Notes: a model not told the origin generated them from the letters alone. DNA of 64,000 bases from Candidatus Obscuribacterales bacterium (GCA_020050835.1 JAGVKB010000067.1:30921-94920); one strand, 5' to 3'; numbered from the stretch's first letter, positions 52,048-61,960 are shown. Numbers and translations are program-made.

Positions 52048-53466
52048 ATGTCTAACCAGGGACAGACCGAGAGCCAAAGAGCGGCGATGAACAAGGCGCC
52101 GCTGATTGAAGGTAGCCTCTGGAAGGCGATTTGGATTATGTCCTGGCCGTTGGTGCTGACCACTGTGGCCGGCTCGATCACCGGGCTGGTGGACATCTTA
52201 GTGGCCGGCACGTTGGGTTCGGCCACCCAGGCAGCAGTAGGTCTGTCCGAGCAATTCCTGTTCATTTTCATGGTGATCATCATGTCCATCAGCGTAGGGA
52301 CGACAGCAATTGTTTCGCGTGCCTACGGCGCCGGCAACAGCACAGATACTGTCGCCGGTACCGCCCAGTCGCTCACCCTTTCGCTCGTCCTGGGCGCGCT
52401 ACTGGCGGTGGTTTCTTTGTTTGTCGCCCAATTCGTATTGCCGCTTTTCGGCAATTCGTCCGCGATGGCGATGGAGCCCGGTCAGGAAGCAAGCATGCTT
52501 GCGCAGGGACGGCTCTATCTAGGCATCTTCGGCGTATTTCTGGTGCCCTTCAGCTTGCTTTCCATTATCAACGCCGCCTTTCGAGCAATTGGCGATGCCA
52601 AGACACCACTGGCAGTGGTAGCTGTATCGACCACAATCTGCATCGCCGGCGACTATTTGACCGTGATTTGCAATTGGCCTGTCGCCGGTCTGGGAGTAAG
52701 TGGCATCGCTTATTCGGCGATCGCAGGCAATGCAGTAGCGGCCGCTTTCGCTCTCTACCGGCTTTCGAAATCTCCGCTCAAGGCTAGTCTGCGCGAGCTC
52801 TGGTCGCCTTCCTGGCAAATGATGCAAAAGGTCGCGCGGATCGGAGTGCCGTCGGCTCTGCAAAGATTGGGCTACACAGCTTCAGTGTTTGTCCTTTTCT
52901 TCATTCTGTCTCGCTGCGCCTTTCCGATCCAAGCAATCGCCTCCTGGACTATAGGCATCAGACTGGAGAGTGTTCTATTCATGCCGTTGATGGCGCTTTC
53001 AATGGCAGTCTCGTCGATCGTCGGTCAAAATCTCGGCGCGCATCAAGACGAAAGAGCGGTCAAAGCCGGCTGGTCGGTAGCCGGAATTGGCGTCGGCTTG
53101 ATGATTTTTTTAGGCTTGGCGCTGTTTTTGGGAGCCGAAAAGCTGGCCGGCTTGATGAGCCACGACCAGAAAACTGTCGAGTTCACTGTCAGCTATCTTA
53201 AAGTCAACGCTCTGGCAGAGCCATTTTTAGCCCTGGCAATGATCTTGGGAGGGGCGCTACAAGGCGCCGGCGATACGCGCAGCGCAATGTGGATTAGCCT
53301 CTTTTGTAATTGGCTGATTCGCTTGCCGATCCTTTTCCTGCTTGCCCTCAAGCTGAACTTCGGACCGCTGGGAGCTTGGATCGCCATGGCTTCTTCGATC
53401 ATGATTATGGGACTTTTGATGACCTGGCGATACCAGTCTGGCCAGTGGCTGAAAGTTAGAGTTTGA
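52048..53466 (+). CDS. MATE-family multidrug/cation antiporter
   Basis: A 472-aa membrane exporter with 12 predicted helices in two MATE halves. It begins LWKAIWIMSWPLVLTTVAGSITGLVDILVAG (in pieces), with SISVGTTAIVSRAYGAGN, GVPSALQRLGYTASVF and MALSMAVSSIVGQNLGAHQ as family signatures. It is Na+- or H+-driven and exports cationic compounds; the substrate is unknown. ATG at 52048 is chosen; the frame extends into the ArsC-like gene. Downstream internal ATG at 52084 is an alternative. Confidence 0.93.
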   Translation: MSNQGQTESQRAAMNKAPLIEGSLWKAIWIMSWPLVLTTVAGSITGLVDILVAGTLGSATQAAVGLSEQFLFIFMVIIMSISVGTTAIVSRAYGAGNSTDTVAGTAQSLTLSLVLGALLAVVSLFVAQFVLPLFGNSSAMAMEPGQEASMLAQGRLYLGIFGVFLVPFSLLSIINAAFRAIGDAKTPLAVVAVSTTICIAGDYLTVICNWPVAGLGVSGIAYSAIAGNAVAAAFALYRLSKSPLKASLRELWSPSWQMMQKVARIGVPSALQRLGYTASVFVLFFILSRCAFPIQAIASWTIGIRLESVLFMPLMALSMAVSSIVGQNLGAHQDERAVKAGWSVAGIGVGLMIFLGLALFLGAEKLAGLMSHDQKTVEFTVSYLKVNALAEPFLALAMILGGALQGAGDTRSAMWISLFCNWLIRLPILFLLALKLNFGPLGAWIAMASSIMIMGLLMTWRYQSGQWLKVRV

Positions 53467-53660
53467 AAGTGCAAGGGCTACCAGCCAGCTGATTTATCGT
53501 ATTTACCGCAGCCCGATGGCGGCTCAGCATGGGAATTCCCGCAAAAATGCTCTTCTCGGCGGTGCATTTTAAGTTTATAGTGTTTTCCCGCTCAGGCAAT
53601 CTGTCTTTCCGAATCAGTCGAGCGTCGAGACCAATCAAAGCGCTCCCGGAGGAGTCGAAG

Positions 53661-54020
53661 GTGGCAAATCTGTTGAAAAAAACTATAGCAAGCGCGGCAG
53701 CCTGCCTTTTGGCCGGACTGGTCCAAGCGCAAGGGGCGCAGGCGCAAATGTACGGACCGTACAACAATGATTCCGCGTACGGCATCGCTCCGATCTATTC
53801 AAACCCTGTCTACCAGGGCGATGCGCGCGGCGACGACCTTTATGCCTACCTGCATCCCTATCCAGATGATCCCTGGAATACCTATCAACTTCTGGTCCAG
53901 CAGATCGCTGCTCAAAATTCGGGAATGATCGGTACACCACCTATGCCCTCTGGCTACGGCGGTGGCGGCTATCCTTATGGCGGAGCTTACACCAGCGTCT
54001 CGGGCGTGGTGCTGCCGTAA
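53661..54020 (+). CDS. Small secreted Gly/Tyr-rich protein
   Basis: A 119-aa exported protein starting at the GTG at 53661, behind a GGAGGAG box. It has a clear signal peptide (ASAAACLLAGLVQAQGAQAQ, cut near AQA-QM). The mature part has Tyr/Asn/Asp-rich stretches (MYGPYNNDSAYG, YLHPYPDDPWN) and a Gly/Tyr-rich C-terminus (GYGGGGYPYGGAY). Function unknown, perhaps a surface or matrix protein. Its last 34 nt overlap the convergent O-antigen ligase gene. Confidence 0.72.
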   Translation: MANLLKKTIASAAACLLAGLVQAQGAQAQMYGPYNNDSAYGIAPIYSNPVYQGDARGDDLYAYLHPYPDDPWNTYQLLVQQIAAQNSGMIGTPPMPSGYGGGGYPYGGAYTSVSGVVLP

Positions 54021-55306
54021 TCGTTCTTTTCACTTTGATTCGACAGACTGGCAGCTTCGCGCCGATCGGTCAGCGGAAGCATGGCGAGCACAAACCACTG
54101 CGTCAACCGAATCTGAGATGAACCAAAGTTGTATTCAAAAACGCCGGCGAGCATAAGCGCAAGCGCACCACCAAAGATGCCCAAGCCAAGCGAACTTTCC
54201 GCTGTACGGCTGGACTTGGTCTTAACGTACAATCTGGCCGCAGTCGCTAAAACGCTGAACCAGAGCCAGAGATACGCCAGCAGCCCCAGCAATCCGGTGG
54301 TGGAAAGAATATGAAAGTAATTGCTGTGAGCATGATTGAGATCTTTTGAATGCCCCGGAACAATCGCTTCCGGAACATTGAAATGCGGGAAGTGCCGAAT
54401 TCCACATCCCAGAACCGGCGCCGACTGCCAGACCCGAAGCGATTCTCGCCAAATTTCGAGCCGCACGCGAACGCTCACATCTTGCTGCCAGTTCTGCATC
54501 TGGGCAATCCGGTTATGAACAACCGGAACGGTGGCCCAACAAAGCACGGACAATACCGCCAGAAAGAGAAAGCATTTCAAAAGAGTCCGCCAGGAGATGA
54601 GCGCGGTCATACCCAGCGCCGCTCCCAGCGCGCCGAACCAGGCGTTCCGTTCACCAGCGAAGACCACTCCGGCCAGATTGGCGGCAACCAGAGAGGCAAA
54701 GACCGCCTGCTTGGACAACACTAGCCGAAAGCGGCGGTAGCCCCCAGCCAAAAGCAGACCGAGCGACAATAAGGCGAGAATCTGCGTCTGCCCGGCATAA
54801 CTGGTCGGATTACCCAAGAATCCCGTGCCTTGCAGATATTGATAGCCAAAAGGATGGAGGTTGAAGAGCTGTTCGACCGCGCCTGCAATCCCGGCCAGAG
54901 CCCCGACCACCAGAAGAGCCGCCACCGCCAGCCAGACCTTAGTTCGGTCGGTTTGAAAGATTCTGTAAGCCCAGAAATAAATCAGGAGAGCCCTGAGGCT
55001 GACTAGCGACTGCCAGGCTTCCGTTAAACCGCCCACCACCAGCCCGGAGACAACGACAGTCAAGGCAAAGACGCAAATCGGAAAGAGAAGCGGCGGCTTA
55101 GCGATTGGCCAGAGAGCGGTCGAGCGGCCGAACAGCTGCCCCAAGGATTCCAGGGCCCAGACCGCTAAGCCAGTGCAAAGAATTACCCAACTGGCCGTAA
55201 GCGAAAGCGGCAAAGTAACTGCATAAAGCAGCACAAGCAAAGACTGCCATTGCCAAAGAGCCGAAGAGAACCGATTACTTGGCACGGTCAACAGCTTCCC
55301 AATCAA
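53987..55306 (-). CDS. O-antigen ligase family (Wzy/WaaL-like) membrane protein
   Basis: A 439-aa polytopic protein with about 11-12 helices and the large periplasmic loop of the Wzy_C family. The loop contains RLEIWRESLRVWQSAPVLGCGIRHF (pieces RLEIWRESL and PVLGCGIRHF) and HAHSNYFHILSTTGLLGLLAY, the conserved H-x-N-x-x-L region. It may ligate a polysaccharide to lipid A core or to another acceptor, or polymerise it; which one is not decided by sequence. It lies 33 nt downstream of trpS and may be co-transcribed. Confidence 0.88.
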   Translation of the reverse strand: MIGKLLTVPSNRFSSALWQWQSLLVLLYAVTLPLSLTASWVILCTGLAVWALESLGQLFGRSTALWPIAKPPLLFPICVFALTVVVSGLVVGGLTEAWQSLVSLRALLIYFWAYRIFQTDRTKVWLAVAALLVVGALAGIAGAVEQLFNLHPFGYQYLQGTGFLGNPTSYAGQTQILALLSLGLLLAGGYRRFRLVLSKQAVFASLVAANLAGVVFAGERNAWFGALGAALGMTALISWRTLLKCFLFLAVLSVLCWATVPVVHNRIAQMQNWQQDVSVRVRLEIWRESLRVWQSAPVLGCGIRHFPHFNVPEAIVPGHSKDLNHAHSNYFHILSTTGLLGLLAYLWLWFSVLATAARLYVKTKSSRTAESSLGLGIFGGALALMLAGVFEYNFGSSQIRLTQWFVLAMLPLTDRREAASLSNQSEKNDYGSTTPETLV

Positions 55307-55339
55307 ACACCAAAAGAAAGACCGCCGGATGCATCCGCG

Positions 55340-56368
55340 CTAGCCCCAACGCACCATCCCCATGATCGCTTGGACTTCAGATAGAGTCTGCCTCGCCACC
55401 TTCCTGGCTTTGGCATTGCCGAACTCGATTACCTCGCGTACCTGCTTGGGATCGGCCGCCAGCTCAGCTCGCCTGGCCCTTACCGGTGCCAGGAAGTCAT
55501 TAATTACTCCGGCCAGGCGGACCTTGCAATCGACGCAGCCGACAGTTGCACTTTCACATTCCTGCTTTACCTGTTCAAGCTTGTCTTTCACGAAGATCTG
55601 ATAGAGCGGCCATGGCACCTCGCATAAGGCAGTGTGACCCGGGTCCGATTTCGCAATGCGAGTTCGGTCGGTCACCGCTTGTTTGATCTTCTTCAAGGTG
55701 TCTTCGGGGCTATCTGCCAACTTTATGTCATTACCATAAGACTTGCCCATCTTCTGGCCATCGACACCCTTGAGCAGAGGCGTTTCAGTGAATTTAGGCT
55801 TGGGTTCTGGGAAATAATCGGTACCGTAGATACTGTTGAATCGTCGAGCGATGTCTCGGGCGAATTCAAGATGAGATTCCTGGTCCTTGCCGACCGGGAC
55901 GAGCGAGCCTTTGAAAGCGAGTATATCGGCAGTCATCAGAACCGGATAACCAAGCAAGCCGTAAGTCACCTTATCCCAGGCCTCTTGCTCATTGGACGCC
56001 AGCATCTTGACCATGTCCTTGAGCGTCGGTTCACGCTCAACCCAACTGTGCGGCGTGATCATTGAGAACAACAGATGCAATTCGGCGATCTCCGGAATAG
56101 CCGATTGCACGAAGACAGTCGCCTTCTCCGGATTGATCCCGACCGCTAACCAATCCAGGGCGATTTCGGTGATATGGTTTGGAACCTCCCGGCTGGCCTG
56201 ATATTTAGTAGTCAGCGCATGCCAATCGACAATTGAGAAGTAAGAGTCGTACTTCTCCTGGAATTCCAGCCAGTTGATCAAAGCACCAAAATAATGCCCG
56301 AGGTGAAGCCGCCCGGTCGGGCGCATGCCGGACATTATTCGAATCGTTTCTTTGACTGTCGTGGACAA
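55340..56368 (-). CDS. trpS: Tryptophanyl-tRNA synthetase
   Basis: Class Ic synthetase charging tRNA-Trp, 342 aa. The HIGH-like motif is HLGHYFG (residues 22-28) and the KMSKS equivalent is KMGKSYGN. SIVDWHALT and GKDQESHLEFARDIARRFN (pieces) complete the signature. The start is a TTG at 56368, with an AAGG box that overlaps the stop of the 37-aa basic-protein gene. An ATG at 56335 is the alternative. Confidence 0.96.
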   Translation of the reverse strand: MSTTVKETIRIMSGMRPTGRLHLGHYFGALINWLEFQEKYDSYFSIVDWHALTTKYQASREVPNHITEIALDWLAVGINPEKATVFVQSAIPEIAELHLLFSMITPHSWVEREPTLKDMVKMLASNEQEAWDKVTYGLLGYPVLMTADILAFKGSLVPVGKDQESHLEFARDIARRFNSIYGTDYFPEPKPKFTETPLLKGVDGQKMGKSYGNDIKLADSPEDTLKKIKQAVTDRTRIAKSDPGHTALCEVPWPLYQIFVKDKLEQVKQECESATVGCVDCKVRLAGVINDFLAPVRARRAELAADPKQVREVIEFGNAKARKVARQTLSEVQAIMGMVRWG

Positions 56369-56373
56369 AAGCC

Positions 56374-56487
56374 TTAGCTCTTTCCTTCTCTGGACTTAGC
56401 GATCGCTTGACGCACCTGGGCCTTCTTACGTTCTACTTTGGCTTTGCGCCGACGCTTCTTCTCTCGCGCGTTGTACTTAGCAGTCAT
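56374..56487 (-). CDS. 37-residue highly basic protein upstream of trpS
   Basis: An ATG at 56485-56487 preceded by AGGAG (7-8 nt) opens a 37-codon frame ending TAA at 56374-56376. The product is extremely basic: MTAKYNAREKKRRRKAKVER, continuing KKAQVRQAIAKSREGKS, with 16 Lys/Arg. Its stop lies within the trpS ribosome binding site, so the two are translationally coupled. It looks like a nucleic-acid or ribosome-binding peptide (compare the small ribosomal protein bS22/Thx in style only). I do not recognise a family. Confidence 0.6.
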   Translation of the reverse strand: MTAKYNAREKKRRRKAKVERKKAQVRQAIAKSREGKS

Positions 56488-56540
56488 GAACTTCTCCTGA
56501 CATCTTGAATTCCAGCAAATGCTGAATATACCAAATTGCA

Positions 56541-57806
56541 CTAGCGCATGGCAAAGCGTAATTGCTCTCTAGTTACATTGTCGAGGTCTTCCTTTGATAA
56601 GAATCCCTTCAAAACAAGCATTTGATTAAGCTTTACACCCTCGCTGCGAGCAGCTTCGGAGAGGTCGCGCAACTCCTCGCCGGTCACCCGCCGGCGTTGA
56701 AGCAAGTACTGATCGAGCTCTACCCGCCCCAAAAGCAGATCAGCGGTCATCTGCAGCACCGGGTCCGGATTGATGATATAGCCACGGTCCAAACAGTAGC
56801 GATAGGTCGACAGCAGCGCCGAAGGGCTACGCGTCGATTCTTCCACCACTGCTTCGATACACTGTCCGGCCTCCACCTTCAAGAGAAGCTGGCGGATCTG
56901 CTCGTCAAGAGCCGGATTTTTCAAGGCCAGAAAGCCAAACTCAGTAATAGAAAAGGTAGCTTTCATCAAGCGCTCGACATCGATTGAGATAATCGGCAGC
57001 ACGGTCGTCCGCTGAGTCGGTGACACTGATTCGGCCTGACCAACTGCCGCGGACGATTGCGTGACCGGCTGAGCCAGCGCGCTAACAGCAACAGGCAGAG
57101 TATCCACCAGCGAGGTCTCCACCGAAGGCGGAGGCGGCACCACCGGCGAGATCGGCGGCTCGGCCAGCAAGATCTCCTGCGAGATTCGTGCGCGTGTACT
57201 TTCCTCTCTGTAAGAATCTCCGGCGGCGCCGGGAATCTCCTGCGAACCGCTCGCACGCACAACTTCAACTGAGCGGGTCAAAATTAATCGGTAAAGTATG
57301 CCGGTGCATTGCACCAGGTCGAAGGCGAACTCTCGCATCGATTGGCGCATTGTCCTGCCACCCGACAACCAGCCCAGGATCAAAAAGTCCTCTCGCTGGA
57401 GCGGCTGAAGCTTGGAAGACTCCTGCCACTCCGGCGTGCCGAACAGGCGAGAAGGTCTGATCATTGTATTGAGACCGATATTATTTTCTACCAGAAAGGA
57501 AGCATGGTCCGAAAAGAAGGAGACCTGGCTCAGCTTGAGATTCATGTTCTTTTCAATCGTCGACTGAAAACGCGGAGACAGTCGCTCGACATAAAAAATG
57601 CCGTCATCCCACGTCATGAATTCACAGACCGCATCTTCTCCGCTCAAGAGACCGTAGTTGGCAGCAATCAGATAGCCATCCAGCAGGATCAAATCACCGT
57701 ATGCCGAGCCTCTCTCTACCTTCAGCCGGAAACTCTTGTTACCCTCGTTGCCAAGGAATTGGAGGAGCCCGGGCAGACTAACATCTTTCAAGCTGCCTTT
57801 GATCAT
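56541..57806 (-). CDS. DUF4388 (PATAN) domain protein
   Basis: A 421-aa cytoplasmic protein. The N-terminal DUF4388/PATAN-like domain (about 1-100: MIKGSLKDVSLPGLLQFLG, GDLILLDGYLIAA) is found in regulators of motility and signalling in cyanobacteria and deltaproteobacteria. A second part (110-190) has helical segments. A Pro/Val/Ser-rich linker spans 195-270, and a C-terminal helical domain (275-421) has DLLLGRVELDQYLLQRRRVT and LSEAARSEGVKLNQMLVLKGFLS in parts, the latter resembling GspE/PilB N-terminal repeats. It is divergent from rpoD. Confidence 0.75.
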   Translation of the reverse strand: MIKGSLKDVSLPGLLQFLGNEGNKSFRLKVERGSAYGDLILLDGYLIAANYGLLSGEDAVCEFMTWDDGIFYVERLSPRFQSTIEKNMNLKLSQVSFFSDHASFLVENNIGLNTMIRPSRLFGTPEWQESSKLQPLQREDFLILGWLSGGRTMRQSMREFAFDLVQCTGILYRLILTRSVEVVRASGSQEIPGAAGDSYREESTRARISQEILLAEPPISPVVPPPPSVETSLVDTLPVAVSALAQPVTQSSAAVGQAESVSPTQRTTVLPIISIDVERLMKATFSITEFGFLALKNPALDEQIRQLLLKVEAGQCIEAVVEESTRSPSALLSTYRYCLDRGYIINPDPVLQMTADLLLGRVELDQYLLQRRRVTGEELRDLSEAARSEGVKLNQMLVLKGFLSKEDLDNVTREQLRFAMR

Positions 57807-57950
57807 GCGACTAACACCGCCCTTCAGCCGGATTCAATTGCAGGGCCTATCGATTCGATTTTAGTATGAATGCAGGAGAATCAGTAAGCAATCTCAAATC
57901 GGGAGCACAAACCGACTGACTTGCGCTCCTGCCGGCACCGCCATCGGCAG

Positions 57951-57981
57951 CGAGCAAGCGGCCGAGTCGGACGCTTGCTCG
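57951..57981. repeat. Inverted repeat in the divergent region upstream of rpoD
   Basis: CGAGCAAGCG (57951-57960) and CGCTTGCTCG (57972-57981) form a perfect 10-bp palindrome with an 11-bp spacer. It lies upstream of the rpoD-like gene and just before TATACT at 57988-57993. The sequence CGCTTGCTCGCTC also occurs at about 7260 beside the structured RNA candidate. Confidence 0.45.
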
Positions 57982-58086
57982 CTCAGCTATACTCTATGCT
58001 CTCGCCGGTACCGCGACAGCTTGAGAAACAACGGTCTCAGAGTTTCAATTTTACAAAAGTTAACTACACTCTTGACTGCTAGAGAA

Positions 58087-59115
58087 ATGCGTGAAGTGGG
58101 TAAATACCGGATAGAACCCATCGAGGATTCTACAAGAATAGGAGAAGCGAAGTTGGGCGCGAAGGTAGGCGACGAAGTCTCAGATGATTGGGCAGAAACC
58201 GGCGTGTTTACTCAGGAAGAGGAGCCAGCCGGGGCCGATGACACAGAAGAAGCTGAAGAAGCTCCGGTAAAAGGCGGCGATGCCTTCACGGAAGACTCGG
58301 TCAGGCTGTATCTGCGCGAAATTGGGCGAGTAAAGATGGTTAAGCCGGACGAAGAGATCGAGCTTGCCAGACGGATCGCCAAGGGAGATCAGGACGCGAA
58401 GAAGCGCTTGATCCAAGCCAATCTGCGTCTGGTCATTTCGATTGCCAAAAAGTATGTCAACCGCGGTCTGCCTTTCCAAGACCTGATCCAAGAAGGCAAT
58501 CTCGGGTTGATAAGAGCGGCGGAGAAGTTCGACCATACCAAGGGATTCAAATTCAGCACCTACGCCACCTGGTGGATCAGGCAGGCGATCAGTCGCGGTC
58601 TGGCTGATAAATCGCGCACGATTCGCGTGCCCGTGCACATGGTCGAGTCCATCAACAAGATGAAGAAAACCAGCGCCCGCTTAGCGCAAGAACTTGGCCG
58701 CAAGCCCACCGAGTCCGAGCTTTCAGATGCCATGGAGCTGCCGGTCAACAAGATCCAAGAGATTATCCAGGCGGACCGCGAACCGATCTCGATGGAGATG
58801 CCGCTGAACCGAGATGAAGAGACGTACTTGGGTGATTTAATCGAAGACAATGAGTCCTCCCGCCCGGACTCGACCACAGTCGAAGAGTTGATGCGTCAAG
58901 ACTTAAATCGCATGCTGAGCCAGCTTACACCGCGCGAGCGCGACATCATGCACTTGCGTTATGGATTGGAAGACGGCCGTCAACGCACTCTCGAAGAAGT
59001 GGGACGGCTTTTCAATATCACTCGCGAGCGGGTCCGGCAGATCGAGCACAAGGCATTTCGAAAATTGAGACAACCAGCCTGGTCCAGCAAACTGGCCGGC
59101 TATCTCGAAGACTAA
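58087..59115 (+). CDS. rpoD: RNA polymerase primary sigma factor (RpoD/SigA family)
   Basis: Group 1/2 sigma-70 factor, 342 aa from the ATG at 58087; a TTG at 58021 would extend it by 22. An acidic N-terminal region (about 25-70) is followed by region 1.2 ([13 protein letters not shown]), region 2 ([33 protein letters not shown]), region 3 ([10 protein letters not shown]) and region 4 ([18 protein letters not shown] with the helix-turn-helix [20 protein letters not shown]). Length and sequence resemble cyanobacterial SigA. Other sigma-70 genes may exist, so 'primary' is inferred from the conserved regions. Confidence 0.94.
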   Translation: MREVGKYRIEPIEDSTRIGEAKLGAKVGDEVSDDWAETGVFTQEEEPAGADDTEEAEEAPVKGGDAFTEDSVRLYLREIGRVKMVKPDEEIELARRIAKGDQDAKKRLIQANLRLVISIAKKYVNRGLPFQDLIQEGNLGLIRAAEKFDHTKGFKFSTYATWWIRQAISRGLADKSRTIRVPVHMVESINKMKKTSARLAQELGRKPTESELSDAMELPVNKIQEIIQADREPISMEMPLNRDEETYLGDLIEDNESSRPDSTTVEELMRQDLNRMLSQLTPRERDIMHLRYGLEDGRQRTLEEVGRLFNITRERVRQIEHKAFRKLRQPAWSSKLAGYLED

Positions 59116-59635
59116 GCGACCGCCTTGCGAGTGTTCTCAAACCCAGACAAGAACTAAGCGCCCGGGCGATGCCTGGCGTCGCAAGATTTGGCAAATGAGA
59201 CTTTCCAGTCAACAGATGAGCAAAGTTACGGGACCGGCGCTTCAACTTTTGCTAGGGTAAACATCTACCTGCCGCAGCAGCTGACAACCCGTTTTGTTGC
59301 CTGTCTGCCGGTGATGGACTGGCAAAGGACGATGAAAACCAACTGGAAAAATCCCGCTTGCAAGCTGCCGATTTCGAGATTGGCTAGCACCACTGGCGGC
59401 ATCAACCTTGCAAGACTGCTTGCAACATGTAATCCCACTTACAAGCAGGATTCAAGCCAAAAGCGCTTACCGGTATCGGTCAAGCTGGCAGTCGGCAGTG
59501 TCATCGCTGGTGATATCATCTACCGTTTGCTGACGGCGCTAGAATCAAGGCACAATCTTTCAAATCAGCTGTTCTGGCGATCGACATTCATTTACGCGTA
59601 GATAGCTTTACTCCTGGAAGGAGACCGGACAAAAC
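59116..59635 (+). other. 520-base region between rpoD and carboxylase genes
   Basis: A frame open from TTG at 59188 to 59601 exists (137 codons) but has no ribosome binding site, no recognised domain, and codon use unlike its neighbours. I see no RNA gene. The segment TTGCAAG recurs (59358, 59409, 59425) as short imperfect repeats. The far end holds the GGAAGGAG ribosome binding site of the carboxylase. Confidence 0.4.
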
Positions 59636-61189
59636 ATGGATGCAACGAAACTGGACCCTAACTCCCAATTGCTAGAACGCCGCAAGCAAGCCGGCTTCGT
59701 TAACCAGGCAACCGTTCGCAAGCGGCACGAGCGCGGACAGCTCCTGGCCGCTGAGCGCATAGAGAAATTGGTGGACCCCGACAGTTTCATCGAAATAGAT
59801 CGCTATGCACAGCACCACTGCACCAATTTTGCCATGGCGCAGAAGAAGTCTGTCGGCGACGGCGTAATCACCGGACAAGCCACCATCGACGGCAGACCGG
59901 TGTTTATCTTTGCGCACGATGCCACCTTCCTAGGGGGCGCATTGGGAGAGGTCTTCGCTCGCAAAGTCTGCAAAGTGATGGATCTGGCCAAGCAGACAGG
60001 CTGCCCGGTAATCGGGTTGAACGAAAGCGGCGGTGCTCGCATCCAGGAAGGAGTCAGCAGCCTGGCCGGATATGCCGATATCTTTTATCGCAACGTCTTT
60101 TGCTCGGGAGTAATTCCTCAAATCTCAGTTATCTACGGACCTTGCGCCGGAGGGGCGGTATACAGCCCGGCCGTCACCGACTTCACAATTATGGTGAAAG
60201 ACCAGGGCTACATGTTTATTACCGGACCGGAGATAGTGCGCACCGTCACCGGAGAAGAAGTCACATTCGAGCAGCTCGGTGGTGCGGTAGTTCACAACGA
60301 GAAAAGTGGGGTCGCTCAATTGCTGGCAGACGACGAAGAAGACTCGTTCTGGCTGATTCGACAATTGCTTTCCTATCTGCCCAGCAACAATCTCGCGGGC
60401 CCGCCGCCGCTGCCATCTACTCCGGAAGCCGAGCCGGAAGGACAAGATTTGCTCGATGCCGTGGTTCCGCACGACCCGGTGAAGCCGTATGACATGTATC
60501 AAGTAATCAATAAAATCTTTGACTATGGCGAGTTTTTCGAGCTGTCACCACACTTCGCCAATAATCTCATCACAGGCTATGCCAGGCTGAATGGTGCAGT
60601 GGTAGGAGTTGTCGCCAACCAACCGACTGCTTTGGCCGGAACGCTGGACATCGACGCATCGATCAAGGGAGCGCGCTTCATCCGATTTTGTGATGCATTC
60701 AATATTCCAATCGTGACTTTTGTCGACGTTCCCGGCTACCTGCCGGGACGCATTCAAGAACACAACGGCATCATCAGGCACGGAGCCAAGCTGCTTTATG
60801 CCTACTGCGAAGCGAGCGTTCCGAAGCTGACAGTCATTACTCGCAAGGCCTACGGCGGAGCGTTCGACGTAATGGGTTCCAAGAATGTCGGCGGAGATCT
60901 CAATCTTGCCTGGCCGACCGCTGAAATCGCCGTGATGGGCGCCGAAGGAGCGGTCAATCTGCTCTACCGGAAGGAGCTATCCAAAGAAAGCGGGACGGAA
61001 CAGTTCAAGACATTGGTAGCGGAGTATCGAGCTCGCTTCGCCAATCCCTATGTCGCAGCCGAACTTGGTTACGTCGACGATGTAGTACTGCCGTCCGAGA
61101 CGAGAAAGGTCTTGATCGCTGCTCTTTCCGTTCACAAAAACAAGCGCGTGGAAAGACCGGCGAGAAAACACGGCAATATACCGCTCTGA
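59636..61189 (+). CDS. pccB: Acyl-CoA carboxylase, carboxyltransferase (beta) subunit
   Basis: A 517-aa biotin-dependent carboxyltransferase, probably propionyl-CoA carboxylase beta or methylmalonyl-CoA decarboxylase alpha. It opens LLERRKQAGF and RKRHERGQLLAAERI. The N-domain has LNESGGARIQEGV and IYGPCAGGAVYSPAVTDF; the C-domain has DVPGYLPGRIQEHNGIIRHGAK (pieces) and RKAYGGAFDVMGSK. A strong GGAAGGAG box sets the ATG. The biotin-carboxylase/BCCP partner is not in the window. With the B12-binding mutase subunit at 46.4 kb it suggests methylmalonyl-CoA metabolism. Confidence 0.93.
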   Translation: MDATKLDPNSQLLERRKQAGFVNQATVRKRHERGQLLAAERIEKLVDPDSFIEIDRYAQHHCTNFAMAQKKSVGDGVITGQATIDGRPVFIFAHDATFLGGALGEVFARKVCKVMDLAKQTGCPVIGLNESGGARIQEGVSSLAGYADIFYRNVFCSGVIPQISVIYGPCAGGAVYSPAVTDFTIMVKDQGYMFITGPEIVRTVTGEEVTFEQLGGAVVHNEKSGVAQLLADDEEDSFWLIRQLLSYLPSNNLAGPPPLPSTPEAEPEGQDLLDAVVPHDPVKPYDMYQVINKIFDYGEFFELSPHFANNLITGYARLNGAVVGVVANQPTALAGTLDIDASIKGARFIRFCDAFNIPIVTFVDVPGYLPGRIQEHNGIIRHGAKLLYAYCEASVPKLTVITRKAYGGAFDVMGSKNVGGDLNLAWPTAEIAVMGAEGAVNLLYRKELSKESGTEQFKTLVAEYRARFANPYVAAELGYVDDVVLPSETRKVLIAALSVHKNKRVERPARKHGNIPL

Positions 61190-61222
61190 CGAGCTACGGT
61201 CAGAACGAGCATCCTTCGACGG

Positions 61223-61960
61223 TTAAACCTCTTCGCTAATAGATGCTGCTCGAATTCGTTTACTGGCAGTCAAGTCCGGATGAACAAGCCTGAGCTTCGG
61301 CTTAGAGACGAGCGCTTGGTCCTCTTCCACTTCAATGCTGGCGATCGACAGCAGGTCCAGCGGACATGACCAAGGCGCCGGCAGAACCGACTCGTACTTT
61401 CCGACCGGATCGCTGGCGCCGGTCAGCTTCGAGACCTTCGCCTGCACAGCCGGAGGAAATGGTTCCGGGAAACAGAGAAAAAGCCCGGCCAGTGGACCAA
61501 ACTTTTCGGCCCGCTTCAGAAAACCAGCCAGATGTCGCTCCCGATTGTCGCGCTCACCGCTGTCAGCGGGAAAGGCCAAATGTCCAAACACTAGTATGCG
61601 CCCGCGATGATCCAGAAAGTGGAAGTCGAACTGTGGCAGCGGCTGTTTGCGAAAAACACCTTGCTTCAACTGATACACTGCCGCCGAGGACACTTTCGTA
61701 ATCGACTCCCAAAGCTGCTTCTGGCGGTTGTAAAGGCCGGTTCGATGGGCCAATACAAAATACTCCAGCACTACATATTCGACCATTGCCACCACCGAAC
61801 TTTCCGGTTGGCCGCTCTTGCAGATAATGTTTGTGTTGTAGCAGGCGACCTGCAAGTCCTGCGGCTTGTAGATACGCGGATTGCGCGCAATCGAATCCAG
61901 CGTTATACCTTCAGAATTGAGAACCTGGACTTCAAACTTGTAAATAGGGGACTCGGCCAT
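61223..61960 (-). CDS. Protein of unknown function
   Basis: A 245-aa protein without signal peptide or membrane segments. It begins MAESPIYKFEVQVLNSEGI and is beta-rich up to residue 130 (FHFLDHRGRILVFGHLAF). It then has an FLKRAEKFGPLAGLFLCFPEPF segment (shortened), followed by a Pro/Val-rich tail. No family is recognised. It is convergent with the carboxylase gene, 34 nt away. Confidence 0.65.
   Translation of the reverse strand: MAESPIYKFEVQVLNSEGITLDSIARNPRIYKPQDLQVACYNTNIICKSGQPESSVVAMVEYVVLEYFVLAHRTGLYNRQKQLWESITKVSSAAVYQLKQGVFRKQPLPQFDFHFLDHRGRILVFGHLAFPADSGERDNRERHLAGFLKRAEKFGPLAGLFLCFPEPFPPAVQAKVSKLTGASDPVGKYESVLPAPWSCPLDLLSIASIEVEEDQALVSKPKLRLVHPDLTASKRIRAASISEEV

Noticed and set aside
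59188..59601. 137-codon plus-strand frame between rpoD and the carboxylase gene
   Set aside because: TTG start without ribosome binding site, unusual composition and no recognisable domain. It is described only as intergenic sequence.
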